Source: an uncultured archaeon (GTDB lineage Archaea; Micrarchaeota; Micrarchaeia; CABMEP01). From it: a stretch of 39,299 bases of DNA. Numbering within the stretch: the stretch's first letter is position 1; every line of letters starts with the position of its first letter. The notes below the pieces were generated by a model. It saw only the letters and a list, made by a program, of their open reading frames with translations, searched no databases and was not told the DNA's origin. Positions 22,131 through 29,907 of the stretch are shown piece after piece. Made by a program: the position numbers and the translations under genes. Where the stretch lies: the NCBI GenBank assembly GCA_902385155.1, contig CABMEP010000035.1, positions 1 to 39,299 of the forward strand, read 5' to 3'.

Positions 22131-22835
22131 TCATCTCCTCTTCCGTGGCTTTGCCTTCTGTTCCAAAGCCGGTTTCTTTGTCTTGCTCTTCACTCTTTTC
22201 TTGCATCTCTTCCCGAGCGGGCAGCTGTCGCATTCCGGCCTAACCTTGCAGTGCCGCTTCCCGAGCTCTACGATCAGGGCGTGGTATTCGTTGAACAGCC
22301 GCTCGTTCCTAGGCAGCTTCTCCTCGAATCTCTGTTTCAGTTCATGGTACCTTATGGTTTCGTCTTCCGCGAGGCCGTATCTTTCCGCCATCCGTTTGGT
22401 GTATGCGTCGATCACGAATGTCGGGACGTTCCCCGCGTAAAGCAGTATGGAATCGCACGTCTCCGGACCGATCCCATCCATGGAAAGTAGTTCCTCCCTC
22501 GCCGCAGGGATCGGCATCGAGTATGCGCCCCTGATCCGTTCGTAGGATCGCGCCATGTCGATTATCCTCCTGCTCTTCACCTTGTAGAATCCCGCCGGCC
22601 TCACCAGCTTCTCGACGAAGGCCGCCTCCGCTTCCGCGAGACGCCTGGGGTCGAGCAGCCCGTGGTCCTTGAGGTTCGCTATCGCCTTCTCGACATTGGA
22701 CCATTGCGCCTGCTGCGTCAGTATCGCGCCGACTATGACCTCGAAATCGGTATCCGCCGGCCACCAGTTCCGTGGGCCGTAGGCTGAATGGAGCTTCTTG
22801 TATACCCACATCAGCTGCTTGCGCGTCGGTTTCAT
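22131..22835 (-). CDS. HhH-GPD DNA glycosylase, endonuclease III-related
   Basis: A 234-residue protein. The helix-hairpin-helix and catalytic region is LLSMDGIGPETCDSILLYA...FVIDAYTKRM, with the conserved Asp in VID. At the position of the catalytic Lys of endonuclease III the sequence has GPETC, so it is probably a monofunctional glycosylase (MagIII-like) and not a lyase. An iron-sulfur motif C-x5-C-x2-C-x5-C follows near 202-217, and a basic tail. It removes damaged bases in base excision repair. It starts an operon with the Cas4-like gene. Confidence 0.88.
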   Translation of the reverse strand: MKPTRKQLMWVYKKLHSAYGPRNWWPADTDFEVIVGAILTQQAQWSNVEKAIANLKDHGLLDPRRLAEAEAAFVEKLVRPAGFYKVKSRRIIDMARSYERIRGAYSMPIPAAREELLSMDGIGPETCDSILLYAGNVPTFVIDAYTKRMAERYGLAEDETIRYHELKQRFEEKLPRNERLFNEYHALIVELGKRHCKVRPECDSCPLGKRCKKRVKSKTKKPALEQKAKPRKRR

Positions 22836-22921
22836 CTGATCAACAATAAGAGATGCAGTCTCGGTATTTTATTGTTGCCCCAGCGGGTTTCGCGTGATCG
22901 CCTTCGGTGCGCGCACCGGGC

Positions 22922-23635
22922 CTACTTGGGGAAAAGCGATTTGATGAAATCCGTGACTCCCTTGGTATCCTTCTTCTTCAGTATGCCCAGCCTCTTCATC
23001 GCGGAGATCACTCTCCCCAGCGCGACGGTGGGCTTGATCCCGCGCTGGGTATAGTATTGGAACAGCTTGGAGGCGACCTCCTTCGTCGGCTCTTTCATTC
23101 CCTTCCTTCTCGCCTCTTCCACGAGCTTCGAGAGCTGCTCTCTTTCCTTCAGCAGTATCTCCTTCCTGATGGCCTCGTCGCGCGCGATCTCCATCCTCTT
23201 CAGCCCTGCGGCCGGCGCCTTGGCCTTCGCCGTCTCGGCCGGGGCGAGCTTCTCCGCCGCCTCGCGTTCTGCCGCGGTTTTCTCCTTGACCGTCTCTTCC
23301 TTGTGGACCTCCTCCTTGCGCGTCTCCTCGGATTTCTTCTCCTCTTTCTTGTGCTCCTCCTCTATGAGCTTGACCGCCAGCTCCTCCTTCACGACAGGCT
23401 CGTATTTCTCGGCGCCGTACACTCCGTGCACCGGGGTCTTCACGAACCTGACTTCCGTCAGCGGCCTCGCCTCGCCGAACGCCATTCCCTTGTCCGCGCC
23501 CTTCTCTATCTCCCCTTTCTTCGACTCCATCTCCGGGCTGCGCTCCTCCTGCTTCTCCCTCTTCTTGCGCTTCTGCTCCCCCTCCTTGCGCTCCTCCTCT
23601 TTCTTCTCCTCTTCCTTGAAGGCGGATTCCGGCAT
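22922..23635 (-). CDS. Highly charged hypothetical protein
   Basis: I do not recognise the family. The ATG at 23635 is preferred, since the longer frame upstream crosses tRNA-Lys. The 237 residues have an N-terminal Lys/Glu-rich region (about 1-55), a middle with short conserved-looking hydrophobic patches (VRFVKTPVHGVYGAEKYEPV), a second Glu/Lys region (90-150) and an ordered C-terminal part (155-237) of basic helices with QYYTQRGIKPTVALGRVISAMKRLGIL, reminiscent of a small winged or helical nucleic-acid-binding domain. Such layout suggests a scaffold or nucleic-acid partner; no function is claimed. Confidence 0.6.
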   Translation of the reverse strand: MPESAFKEEEKKEEERKEGEQKRKKREKQEERSPEMESKKGEIEKGADKGMAFGEARPLTEVRFVKTPVHGVYGAEKYEPVVKEELAVKLIEEEHKKEEKKSEETRKEEVHKEETVKEKTAAEREAAEKLAPAETAKAKAPAAGLKRMEIARDEAIRKEILLKEREQLSKLVEEARRKGMKEPTKEVASKLFQYYTQRGIKPTVALGRVISAMKRLGILKKKDTKGVTDFIKSLFPK

Positions 23636-23719
23636 CGTTCTCGGAGCTATGTCATTTAGGGGGGTTTTAAACCTGACGAACGTCGCTGCGCTCACCGCAG
23701 AGGATGAAAGAATTAGAAG

Positions 23720-23794
23720 CGGGCTCGGTGGGATTTGAACCCACGACATTTCGGTTAAGAGCCGAACGCTCTGGCCAAGCTGAGCTACGAGCCC
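23720..23794 (-). tRNA. tRNA-Lys (CTT), no intron
   Basis: The acceptor GGGCTCG (23794-23788) pairs with CGAGCCC (23727-23721), G73. The anticodon arm TTCGG-CTCTTAA-CCGAA gives CTT. The T arm GTGGG-TTCAAAT-CCCAC is perfect. The length of 75 bases leaves no insert, the only tRNA here without one. Confidence 0.95.
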
Positions 23795-23973
23795 ATTCGC
23801 ACTGATGCAAAATGCGCAGACAGAATATACATCCAATATTTATATAGTCTACGCGCCAGCGATTTTTGTCTTTTTTAGGCCGAAATCCGGTTTCAGCCGC
23901 TGATTTTAACTTCGGTAGGTTTTCGCGAAATCCCGGAACGAAGGTTTTTATAAAGCAAAGAAAAATCCGGAAG

Positions 23974-23983
23974 TAATTTAAAC
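23974..23983 (+). promoter_or_regulatory. TATA-like box for TFE
   Basis: TAATTTAAAC lies about 34 bp before the ATG at 24013; a stronger TTTTTATAAA lies further up at about 23945-23954. Either could serve. Confidence 0.4.
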
Positions 23984-24012
23984 ACTGGAACGATTTATCC
24001 TCGAGGCGCGAC

Positions 24013-24798
24013 ATGGCAGAACGACAAACAAATCCCAACGTCCAGGCAGTATCGAACAAGACCGTCCAGGACTATCTCACTTCTAATTTTGGGGAAGAGT
24101 CTGTCAAGATAATAAGGGCCGCGACGGAGGACATGACCGACGACGCCCTCGCCGTTAAATGCAAGCTCAAGGTGTCCGAGATCCGCATGGTGCTCAACAA
24201 GATGCACAGCATGAGGCTCGCGGAGTACACGAGGATAAAGGACAAGGACACCGGATGGTACTCGTACATCTGGCGGGTGAACCTCGGCGGGATATACGAG
24301 GTGCTGAACCAGTCCATGCAGGGCGAGATCAACCAGCTCAACAACCAGCTCGAGGAGAACACCACCGTGCTCTCGTACATCTGCTCCAAGTGCTCGAAGA
24401 GCAATGTGATCGACTTCGAGATCGCATCCAAGCTCGCGTTCAGGTGCCCGAACTGCAAGAGGCGCCTCTACGAGAAGAAGAACAGCAACGACGAGATCGT
24501 GTCCAGGCTCGGCGAGCTGAAGACCAAGCATACCGCGTTCCAGGGCCACATCCGGAAGCACGAGGAGATGAAGCGCCTGGAGGCGCAGAAGCGCCTCGAG
24601 GAGATGAAGGCCGCCAAGGAAGCGGCAATGAAGCGGGCGGCGGAAGAGGCGGAGGCCGCGAAGCTCGCGAAGATCGCCAAGAGGAAGGCGGCCGTCCAAG
24701 CGAGAGCTGTCGCGAGGAAGGCGCTGAAGGCCAAGCTGATGAGGGCGAAGGCGCCCAAGATGAAGGCCAGGGCGAAAACCGCGAAGAAGAGGCGCTGA
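24013..24798 (+). CDS. tfe: Transcription factor E (TFE alpha) with long basic tail
   Basis: A 261-residue homologue of the TFIIE alpha subunit, which helps open promoters with RNA polymerase, TBP and TFB. Residues about 15-105 are the winged helix (DDALAVKCKLKVSEIRMVLNKMH, WYSYIWRVN). Residues about 120-155 are the zinc ribbon with CSKC and CPNCKRR. Archaeal TFE usually ends near 170-180; here a further 90 or so residues of Lys, Ala, Arg and Glu form a coiled coil then a very basic tail ending KTAKKRR. The tail may bind DNA. RpoK follows on the same strand. Confidence 0.9.
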   Translation: MAERQTNPNVQAVSNKTVQDYLTSNFGEESVKIIRAATEDMTDDALAVKCKLKVSEIRMVLNKMHSMRLAEYTRIKDKDTGWYSYIWRVNLGGIYEVLNQSMQGEINQLNNQLEENTTVLSYICSKCSKSNVIDFEIASKLAFRCPNCKRRLYEKKNSNDEIVSRLGELKTKHTAFQGHIRKHEEMKRLEAQKRLEEMKAAKEAAMKRAAEEAEAAKLAKIAKRKAAVQARAVARKALKAKLMRAKAPKMKARAKTAKKRR

Positions 24799-24837
24799 AC
24801 ACATCACATCTCGACTGCGCCGCGCTCGGCATAAGGA

Positions 24838-24845
24838 TTAAAATA
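24838..24845 (+). promoter_or_regulatory. TATA-like box for rpoK
   Basis: TTAAAATA is centred about 25 bp before the ATG at 24866, so the transcript is probably leaderless. Confidence 0.5.
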
Positions 24846-24865
24846 CTCACCAGCGATAGCTGGCC

Positions 24866-25054
24866 ATGGAAATGACTCGTTTTGAGAAGGCGCGAGTGGT
24901 TGGAGCGCGAGCACTCCAGCTTGCGATGGGAGCGCCACCGCTGATCGAGCTGCCGAGCCACGTGTTCGAGCCGTTCGAGATCGCGAGGCTCGAGTTCGCT
25001 GCGGACGTGGTTCCGCTGACGGTCTACAGGCCGACATCGGCGGCTTCTGAATGA
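24866..25054 (+). CDS. rpoK: RNA polymerase subunit K (Rpb6/omega)
   Basis: A 62-residue protein whose core TRFEKARVVGARALQLAMGAP and EIARLEFAADVVPLTVYRP is the RpoK signature. It clamps the large subunit and aids assembly. The length is normal. The start at 24866 is chosen because of the TATA box 25 bp before it. It lies between TFE and LemA. Confidence 0.94.
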   Translation: MEMTRFEKARVVGARALQLAMGAPPLIELPSHVFEPFEIARLEFAADVVPLTVYRPTSAASE

Positions 25055-25064
25055 GGTGTGATAC

Positions 25065-25613
25065 ATGCTGGAAATAATCGCAGGTCTAATCGTAGTGGTG
25101 GCCATCGTCGGCGTGCTCATGTACAACGGCCTGGTCACCCTCAGGAACAACTCCAAGAACGCATGGGCGCAGATCGACGTCCAGCTGAAGAGGAGGGCGG
25201 ACCTCATACCGAACCTCGTCGAGACTGTCAAGGGATATATGAAGCACGAGCGCGAGACCCTCGAGTCGGTGACGAAGGCGAGGACAGCCCTCATGTCGGC
25301 CACCGGGCCGCGCGAGAAGGCGAAGGCGGAAGGCCAGCTCGCGGGAGCGCTGAAGACGCTCTTCGCTGTCGCGGAAAGCTACCCGACGCTCAAGGCGAAC
25401 GAGAACTTCATGCAACTGCAGGAGGAATTGAGCGGAACGGAGACGAAGATCGCGTACGCGCGCCAGCTCTACAACGACGTGGTGCTGCAGTACAACAACT
25501 CGATCCAGACCATCCCGTCCAACATCGTCGCCGCGCTGTTCGGCTTCAAGGAGATAGAGTTCTTCAAGACCGAGAGCGAGGCGGAAAGGCAGCCTGTGAA
25601 GGTCAAGTTCTGA
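25065..25613 (+). CDS. lemA: LemA family membrane protein
   Basis: A 182-residue protein with an N-terminal membrane helix (about 3-20) and the LemA helical domain: [51 protein letters not shown], and [34 protein letters not shown] near the end. The role is unclear; it is often next to the protease HtpX, as here. GAGGTG precedes the ATG. Confidence 0.95.
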   Translation: MLEIIAGLIVVVAIVGVLMYNGLVTLRNNSKNAWAQIDVQLKRRADLIPNLVETVKGYMKHERETLESVTKARTALMSATGPREKAKAEGQLAGALKTLFAVAESYPTLKANENFMQLQEELSGTETKIAYARQLYNDVVLQYNNSIQTIPSNIVAALFGFKEIEFFKTESEAERQPVKVKF

Positions 25614-25655
25614 GCTGGAACCCATGGTTCCGGCGGCCCCCAGGCCCAGTTCTCT

Positions 25656-25664
25656 TTTTTATTC
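25656..25664 (+). promoter_or_regulatory. TATA-like box for htpX
   Basis: TTTTTATTC is centred about 25 bp before the ATG at 25685. The gene is therefore probably also transcribed on its own. Confidence 0.4.
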
Positions 25665-25684
25665 TTTGTTCATGAATACCTAGC

Positions 25685-26578
25685 ATGACCCTTTACGAAG
25701 AGATAGGAGACAACAACCGCGCGACGGTCGCGATGTTCATCCTCTACGCGATCCTCTACGGGGCGGTGATCTTCGCCTTTCTCGCGGTCATAGGGATATC
25801 TCCTTCGTTCCCGCTGTTCACGGTCTCTACTGTAGCGACGCTGCTGGTGTTCTACCTCATCGTGTTCCCCAACGCGCCGCAGGCGATACTGTCCATGACC
25901 GGGGCTCGCGAGCTGAGGAAGAAGGACGATCCCTACCTGTTCAACATCGTGGGGGCGCTCGCCATCGGGGCGGGCATCCCCATGCCGAGGATATACATCA
26001 TAGAGAGCGACGCGCTCAACGCGTTCGCAACCGGCCCGGACCCGAAGCGTTCGCTCGTCGTGATAACCACGGGGCTCAGGGGCAGGCTGAACCGCCTGGA
26101 GCTCGAGGGCGTGATGGCGCACGAGATGTCGCACATCAAGAACTACGACATCCGCTCCATGCTCGTCGCGACGATGTTCGCCCTGGCGATAGCGCTCGTC
26201 GCGGACATCGGCATCAGGTCGGTGTTCTACAGGCGCAGGGACGACCGTGGCGGCGGCTCCGCCATCATAATGCTGCTGGCGGTAGTCGGCCTGATCCTCG
26301 CGCCGATGATATCCGCGCTCATCAGGCTCGCGATATCCCGGAACAGGGAATACGCAGCCGACGCGAGCGGCGCGATGCTCACTCGCTATCCGGCGGGGCT
26401 CGCGAGCGCGCTCCAGAAGATACAGAAGGAGTACGCGAAGGGGAACAACGAGATCGAAGGCGTCAATGACGCCACACGGCACCTGTTCATATTCGATCCG
26501 GCGAAGAAGAGCCTTCTCGGCCTGCTCAGCACCCACCCCCCTATAGAGGACAGGATCGCAAGGCTGAAGAAGATGTGA
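25685..26578 (+). CDS. htpX: Membrane zinc metalloprotease HtpX (M48)
   Basis: A 297-residue membrane protease for quality control of membrane proteins. Two N-terminal membrane helices (about 15-37 and 42-62) precede the catalytic HEMSH (146-150), with two more helices and the third ligand in NREYAADASGA. The C-terminal STHPPIEDRIARLKKM is also typical. The catalytic site faces the cytoplasm. The LemA/HtpX pair is common. Confidence 0.95.
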   Translation: MTLYEEIGDNNRATVAMFILYAILYGAVIFAFLAVIGISPSFPLFTVSTVATLLVFYLIVFPNAPQAILSMTGARELRKKDDPYLFNIVGALAIGAGIPMPRIYIIESDALNAFATGPDPKRSLVVITTGLRGRLNRLELEGVMAHEMSHIKNYDIRSMLVATMFALAIALVADIGIRSVFYRRRDDRGGGSAIIMLLAVVGLILAPMISALIRLAISRNREYAADASGAMLTRYPAGLASALQKIQKEYAKGNNEIEGVNDATRHLFIFDPAKKSLLGLLSTHPPIEDRIARLKKM

Positions 26579-26620
26579 AATCAGCGGCTGTCGCTTCGCC
26601 GTTAGGGGGAATCCATTTTT

Positions 26621-27496
26621 TCAGAGAGTGAGCGTTTGGAGCAGCAGCCTCACGCTGCTCTTCTCTATCAGGTTCAGCATCGCGGCATGCGCCAGTTCCG
26701 CGTCATCGAAAATCCCGAACACCGCGCCGCCAGATCCAGCCAGGAGCGCTCCCAATGCGCCGCTGTCGCGCATGGTCTTCTTGACATCAGCCAATTCGGG
26801 ATGTAGCCTGAACGCCACGAGCTCGAAGTCGTTGCGCATGTGCTTGGCTATTCCGGCCCAGCTGCCGGACCTTAGCGCCGCGAGCATCGGGCGCTCGTCC
26901 GCCTCGGTTCTTTCGATCCTGTCGATCTCCTCGTATAGGAACGCTGTTTTCCTGCCGTTCATGTTGCTGAGGTAGCTGTTCGGGACCGCAATGCACGCAT
27001 GGATCGGCTTGAGCGCAAACTCCTCGATTATTTCGTCTCCTCTTCCTTCCGCGTAGCACGTCCTCTTCCGCAGCGCCTGCGGGACATCCGCTCCGATCAA
27101 TGATCCTATCTCATCCATCCTCGCCCGATTAAGCCTCATCCTCCACGCCTCGTTGAGGGCTCTTATCACCGGTGCGGCATCGATGGCGCTGCCCCCGAGC
27201 CCGCTCGAGAGGGGAACATTCTTCTCTATCGCTATGCTGATGCCCGTCATTGCCGGATCCCTCCCAGCAGCCCTCATCATCAGCTCCGCTGCACGATAAG
27301 CGGTGTTGCGCCCGTCTTTGGGCACGAGCGGATTGTTGCACTTGACGTGTATGCCGGGCTCCTTCGACTCCTCCACCAGGACCTTGTCGTGCAGCTCCCT
27401 TATGGGCTGGAACACCGTCTTCAGCCGGTGGTAGCCTCTTTCGTCCCTCGGTCCTACGGACAGGAACAGGTTGACTTTCGCATGGGCCTTGATCAT
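26621..27496 (-). CDS. IspE-like GHMP kinase (CDP-methylerythritol kinase type)
   Basis: A 291-residue kinase most like bacterial IspE of the MEP isoprenoid pathway. The start AHAKVNLFLSVGPRDERGYHRLKTVFQ, the loop PLSSGLGGSAIDAA (95-108), GADVPQAL (136-142) and a C-terminal LLAGSGGAVFGIF are the GHMP and IspE motifs. IspE adds phosphate to CDP-methylerythritol. Archaea normally use the mevalonate route, so the substrate may differ; other GHMP kinases are the alternative. The ATG at 27496 lies just after the stop of the PH-domain gene, indicating coupled translation. Confidence 0.72.
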   Translation of the reverse strand: MIKAHAKVNLFLSVGPRDERGYHRLKTVFQPIRELHDKVLVEESKEPGIHVKCNNPLVPKDGRNTAYRAAELMMRAAGRDPAMTGISIAIEKNVPLSSGLGGSAIDAAPVIRALNEAWRMRLNRARMDEIGSLIGADVPQALRKRTCYAEGRGDEIIEEFALKPIHACIAVPNSYLSNMNGRKTAFLYEEIDRIERTEADERPMLAALRSGSWAGIAKHMRNDFELVAFRLHPELADVKKTMRDSGALGALLAGSGGAVFGIFDDAELAHAAMLNLIEKSSVRLLLQTLTL

Positions 27497-27498
27497 GG

Positions 27499-28158
27499 TC
27501 ACAGTGCCTCCTCGAACGGCCTGAGGACGAACTTCTTCTTCGGCCTCTCCCCTTCCCGGGCCGAGCGTTCCTTCTTCTCGTTCTCTTCAAGCTTCTTCCT
27601 GAGATCTGTGACTTCGGTCTTCAATGCGGTGATCTCCTTCATGACCAGCTCCATCGGGTCCGCCTTCTTCTCCTTCTTGGCGGCGGCGCGGTCGCTGATC
27701 TCCTTCACTATCTGCGATGCGTTCTTCACCCCAGGGAAATTGACTGTCCGGTCCCCGTGCACCACAACGGTCGCTATCCCCAGGTAATCGTCTATGAATT
27801 TCAACCCCACCTCTCCGACATGCGCGCTCTTTATCCCGCTGTAAGGAACTATGGTCTGGTTCTTGCCTATGAGCCCTGACGAGAGCGTCACTGCCGTGTC
27901 GTCGTACTTCATCGATATGGTCCTCTTCAGGAGGTTGACGTAGAGGAACTCCAGTATCGCGAGCAGCGCGAACGATCCGGCCGCGAGGGTCATGATGACC
28001 GCGCCGTTGTCGCTTCCGGCCGCGAGCTCCACCCGCATCCCTGCGAATTCCAGGAATCCTATCAGGACGTTCACCGTCGTCCAGAATACAGCCAATACTA
28101 TCGCCGTCTTCACGATCAGCGACAATGCGTAGTTCTCACTGATTGCAACGTCCGCCAT
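27499..28158 (-). CDS. Membrane protein with bacterial-type PH domain and coiled coil
   Basis: A 219-residue protein. Two membrane segments (about 12-40 and 52-75) precede a PH-like domain (about 80-150) with RTISMKYDDTAVTLSSGLIGKNQTIVPYSGIKSAHV and DDYLGIATVVVHG, typical of the YdbT/bPH2 group. A charged coiled coil (about 160-200) follows. Function is not known. It is one base from the upstream gene and overlaps toward the IspE-like gene, so they form an operon. Confidence 0.75.
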   Translation of the reverse strand: MADVAISENYALSLIVKTAIVLAVFWTTVNVLIGFLEFAGMRVELAAGSDNGAVIMTLAAGSFALLAILEFLYVNLLKRTISMKYDDTAVTLSSGLIGKNQTIVPYSGIKSAHVGEVGLKFIDDYLGIATVVVHGDRTVNFPGVKNASQIVKEISDRAAAKKEKKADPMELVMKEITALKTEVTDLRKKLEENEKKERSAREGERPKKKFVLRPFEEAL

Positions 28159-28159
28159 G

Positions 28160-28792
28160 TCATTCCTCTCCTTTCAGCTGGTTGTAGTATATGTTGTTGA
28201 ACTCGTATATGTTGCGCTCGTCCCCGAACCATTCCTTGAGCAGCGTCTCCTTGTCTCCGCTCACGCTCGCCTTGCTAGTGGTGTCGAGCAGGCGCCACTG
28301 CTCCCCGAATTTGTAGCCGACCGCGACCTTGATTCCGCTGTCCACTCCCACGATCACGTACGAGTCCGGGTTGTCCAGCGCGATCAGCAGGGAGCAGAGG
28401 AAGACCGCCTTGTCCATGGGGTCGCCGCCCCTCAGGTTCATCATCTCCTTGGGCGTGAGCCAGAAGTCTATGAGGGACTTCACTGTGCGCATCTCGCGCA
28501 CCGTCTTGTGGGCCGCCTCCGCAGCTATATCGAAGTGCTGGTCATAGATGTACGGCCTCATGGCCGACGTGATCTCCTCCTTCGCCTTCTGGACCGTCTC
28601 GTCGTTCGGCCTGATCATCGCCTTGAGGTCAGCGATCGTCTTCGACTCGCTGTGCTCTATCATCTGGCGGTACCTTCCCAGCACCAGCTCGTATAATCGT
28701 ATCTTGTCCTGGAGGATGTTGGCTTCGCTCCTCCTCTCCACGAACTCGTTTCCCTCTCCCTTCCGGAAAGGCAGGAATTCCCTCGGGGCCAT
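28160..28792 (-). CDS. Transglutaminase-like protein, predicted inactive
   Basis: A 210-residue soluble protein. Residues about 80-205 fit a transglutaminase-like core: GGDPMDKAVFLCSLLIALD is the usual GDC.DKAxLLxxLLRAL helix, and QWRLLDTTS is the usual WxLLDPT. The catalytic Cys position is Pro125, and no His is seen in the strand before W166, so catalysis is unlikely; Asp170 remains. The N-terminal about 75 residues are helical. A TATA-like TTTAAAT at about 28814-28820 is 25 bp before the ATG. It heads the operon with the PH-domain and IspE-like genes. A binding or scaffold role is inferred. Confidence 0.6.
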   Translation of the reverse strand: MAPREFLPFRKGEGNEFVERRSEANILQDKIRLYELVLGRYRQMIEHSESKTIADLKAMIRPNDETVQKAKEEITSAMRPYIYDQHFDIAAEAAHKTVREMRTVKSLIDFWLTPKEMMNLRGGDPMDKAVFLCSLLIALDNPDSYVIVGVDSGIKVAVGYKFGEQWRLLDTTSKASVSGDKETLLKEWFGDERNIYEFNNIYYNQLKGEE

Positions 28793-28882
28793 GTAAATAG
28801 GGCCATTTCCGGCTATTTAAACAATGCGGACGTACCTCTTCCAGTATTGTCTTAGCAAAGGCCGCGGTTGCCTATTTCCGTA

Positions 28883-29863
28883 TCAGCACGCGCCCATGCA
28901 GGACTCGGTGCACGCCACGAACGACGGCTTCGCCATGCAGTCGTCTATGCATGAGGCGTTGATCGCCATCTTGCATGTGGAGTTGTCGCTCTTCCTGGTC
29001 TTGAGGCAGTCCAGTTTGCACTGCTCCTGGTCGCCCGTGTAGCAGACGTTGTTCGGGCAGTTGCAGTCCACCATGCATGTGGTGGTTGCGTTCATGTCGC
29101 AGTCGCGGCTCTTGTCGAGCGCGCACGAAGTGAGGCATTCCTTGTAGACGTCATTGGTCTTCGCGCATCCGGCCACGCAGTCGGGCATGCATTGGGAATA
29201 CATCTTGACCATGGTTGTGGCGGACGATGCATCGAACGACTCGACTGCCGCGGGGTCGACCTGGTTGATGTCGAACACGATCGTTACGGAATACGTCTCG
29301 CTTTCGTTCGTCATGTTGAGGCTTAACGGGATCTCCACGATGCTGGAGGGTATCGTGAGCGGGGTCGCCTTCTTCTCGGACACCACCCCAGGTATCGCCG
29401 TGCTGGTCACGTACACCGATTCCGCGCTTATGATGTTCATCCTGATCTTGTCGTAATTACCGAGCGTGGTGTTCGCTGAAGAGAGGGGCTCCTTTCCGCC
29501 GCTGACCGCCGCGAGGTCCACTGTCGTCGCGTTGTCGGAGACCGTCGTCCATCCTTCCGATCCGTGGATTTCTATCTTGCCCAGGACCACGTTGAAGGAA
29601 TCCAAGCCCTTGCCTATGGGCGAGGACGCCGAGGACGAGAATCCGGTATTGAGGATAGCCTTCCTGGTCTCCAACGGGATGACTGGCGTTGTCGTCAGGT
29701 TCTCTTCCTGTGTCTGGTTTATGGCCGGGCCCGTGCTCTCGTTGACGACGGGTGATTCCGGTGCGCTCTCATTCTTCTGCGGCGCCTGCTGCGTGCAGCC
29801 GAACAGGAAAACCGCGCCCACGAGAAGGAGCGCCACCATCATGAATCCGAATTTAGTCGCCAT
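28883..29863 (-). CDS. DUF4382 lipoprotein with cysteine-rich C-terminus
   Basis: A 326-residue surface lipoprotein. The start at 29863 gives a short signal ending LFGC (C23); an ATG at 29881 is possible. A Ser/Asn/Glu-rich linker with many NxS/T sites (about 25-65) leads into a DUF4382-like domain (about 70-220): FNVVLGKIEIHGSEGWTTV, VDLAAVSGG and GNYDKIRMNI. The last about 95 residues hold around 20 cysteines in short C-x3-C spacing (MPDCVAGCAK, CLTSCALDK). Disulfides or metal binding are likely. It is the last gene of the Pus10 operon and its cysteine pattern differs from that of the 672-residue protein. Confidence 0.72.
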   Translation of the reverse strand: MATKFGFMMVALLLVGAVFLFGCTQQAPQKNESAPESPVVNESTGPAINQTQEENLTTTPVIPLETRKAILNTGFSSSASSPIGKGLDSFNVVLGKIEIHGSEGWTTVSDNATTVDLAAVSGGKEPLSSANTTLGNYDKIRMNIISAESVYVTSTAIPGVVSEKKATPLTIPSSIVEIPLSLNMTNESETYSVTIVFDINQVDPAAVESFDASSATTMVKMYSQCMPDCVAGCAKTNDVYKECLTSCALDKSRDCDMNATTTCMVDCNCPNNVCYTGDQEQCKLDCLKTRKSDNSTCKMAINASCIDDCMAKPSFVACTESCMGAC

Positions 29864-29907
29864 AACATCACGTTCCATCATATCAATGTCAGTTCACTCT
29901 TACGCTA

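Noticed and set aside
23636-23836. N-terminal extension of the charged protein at 22922-23635
   Set aside because: The extension translates the tRNA-Lys gene and its flank; the ATG at 23635 starts after it.
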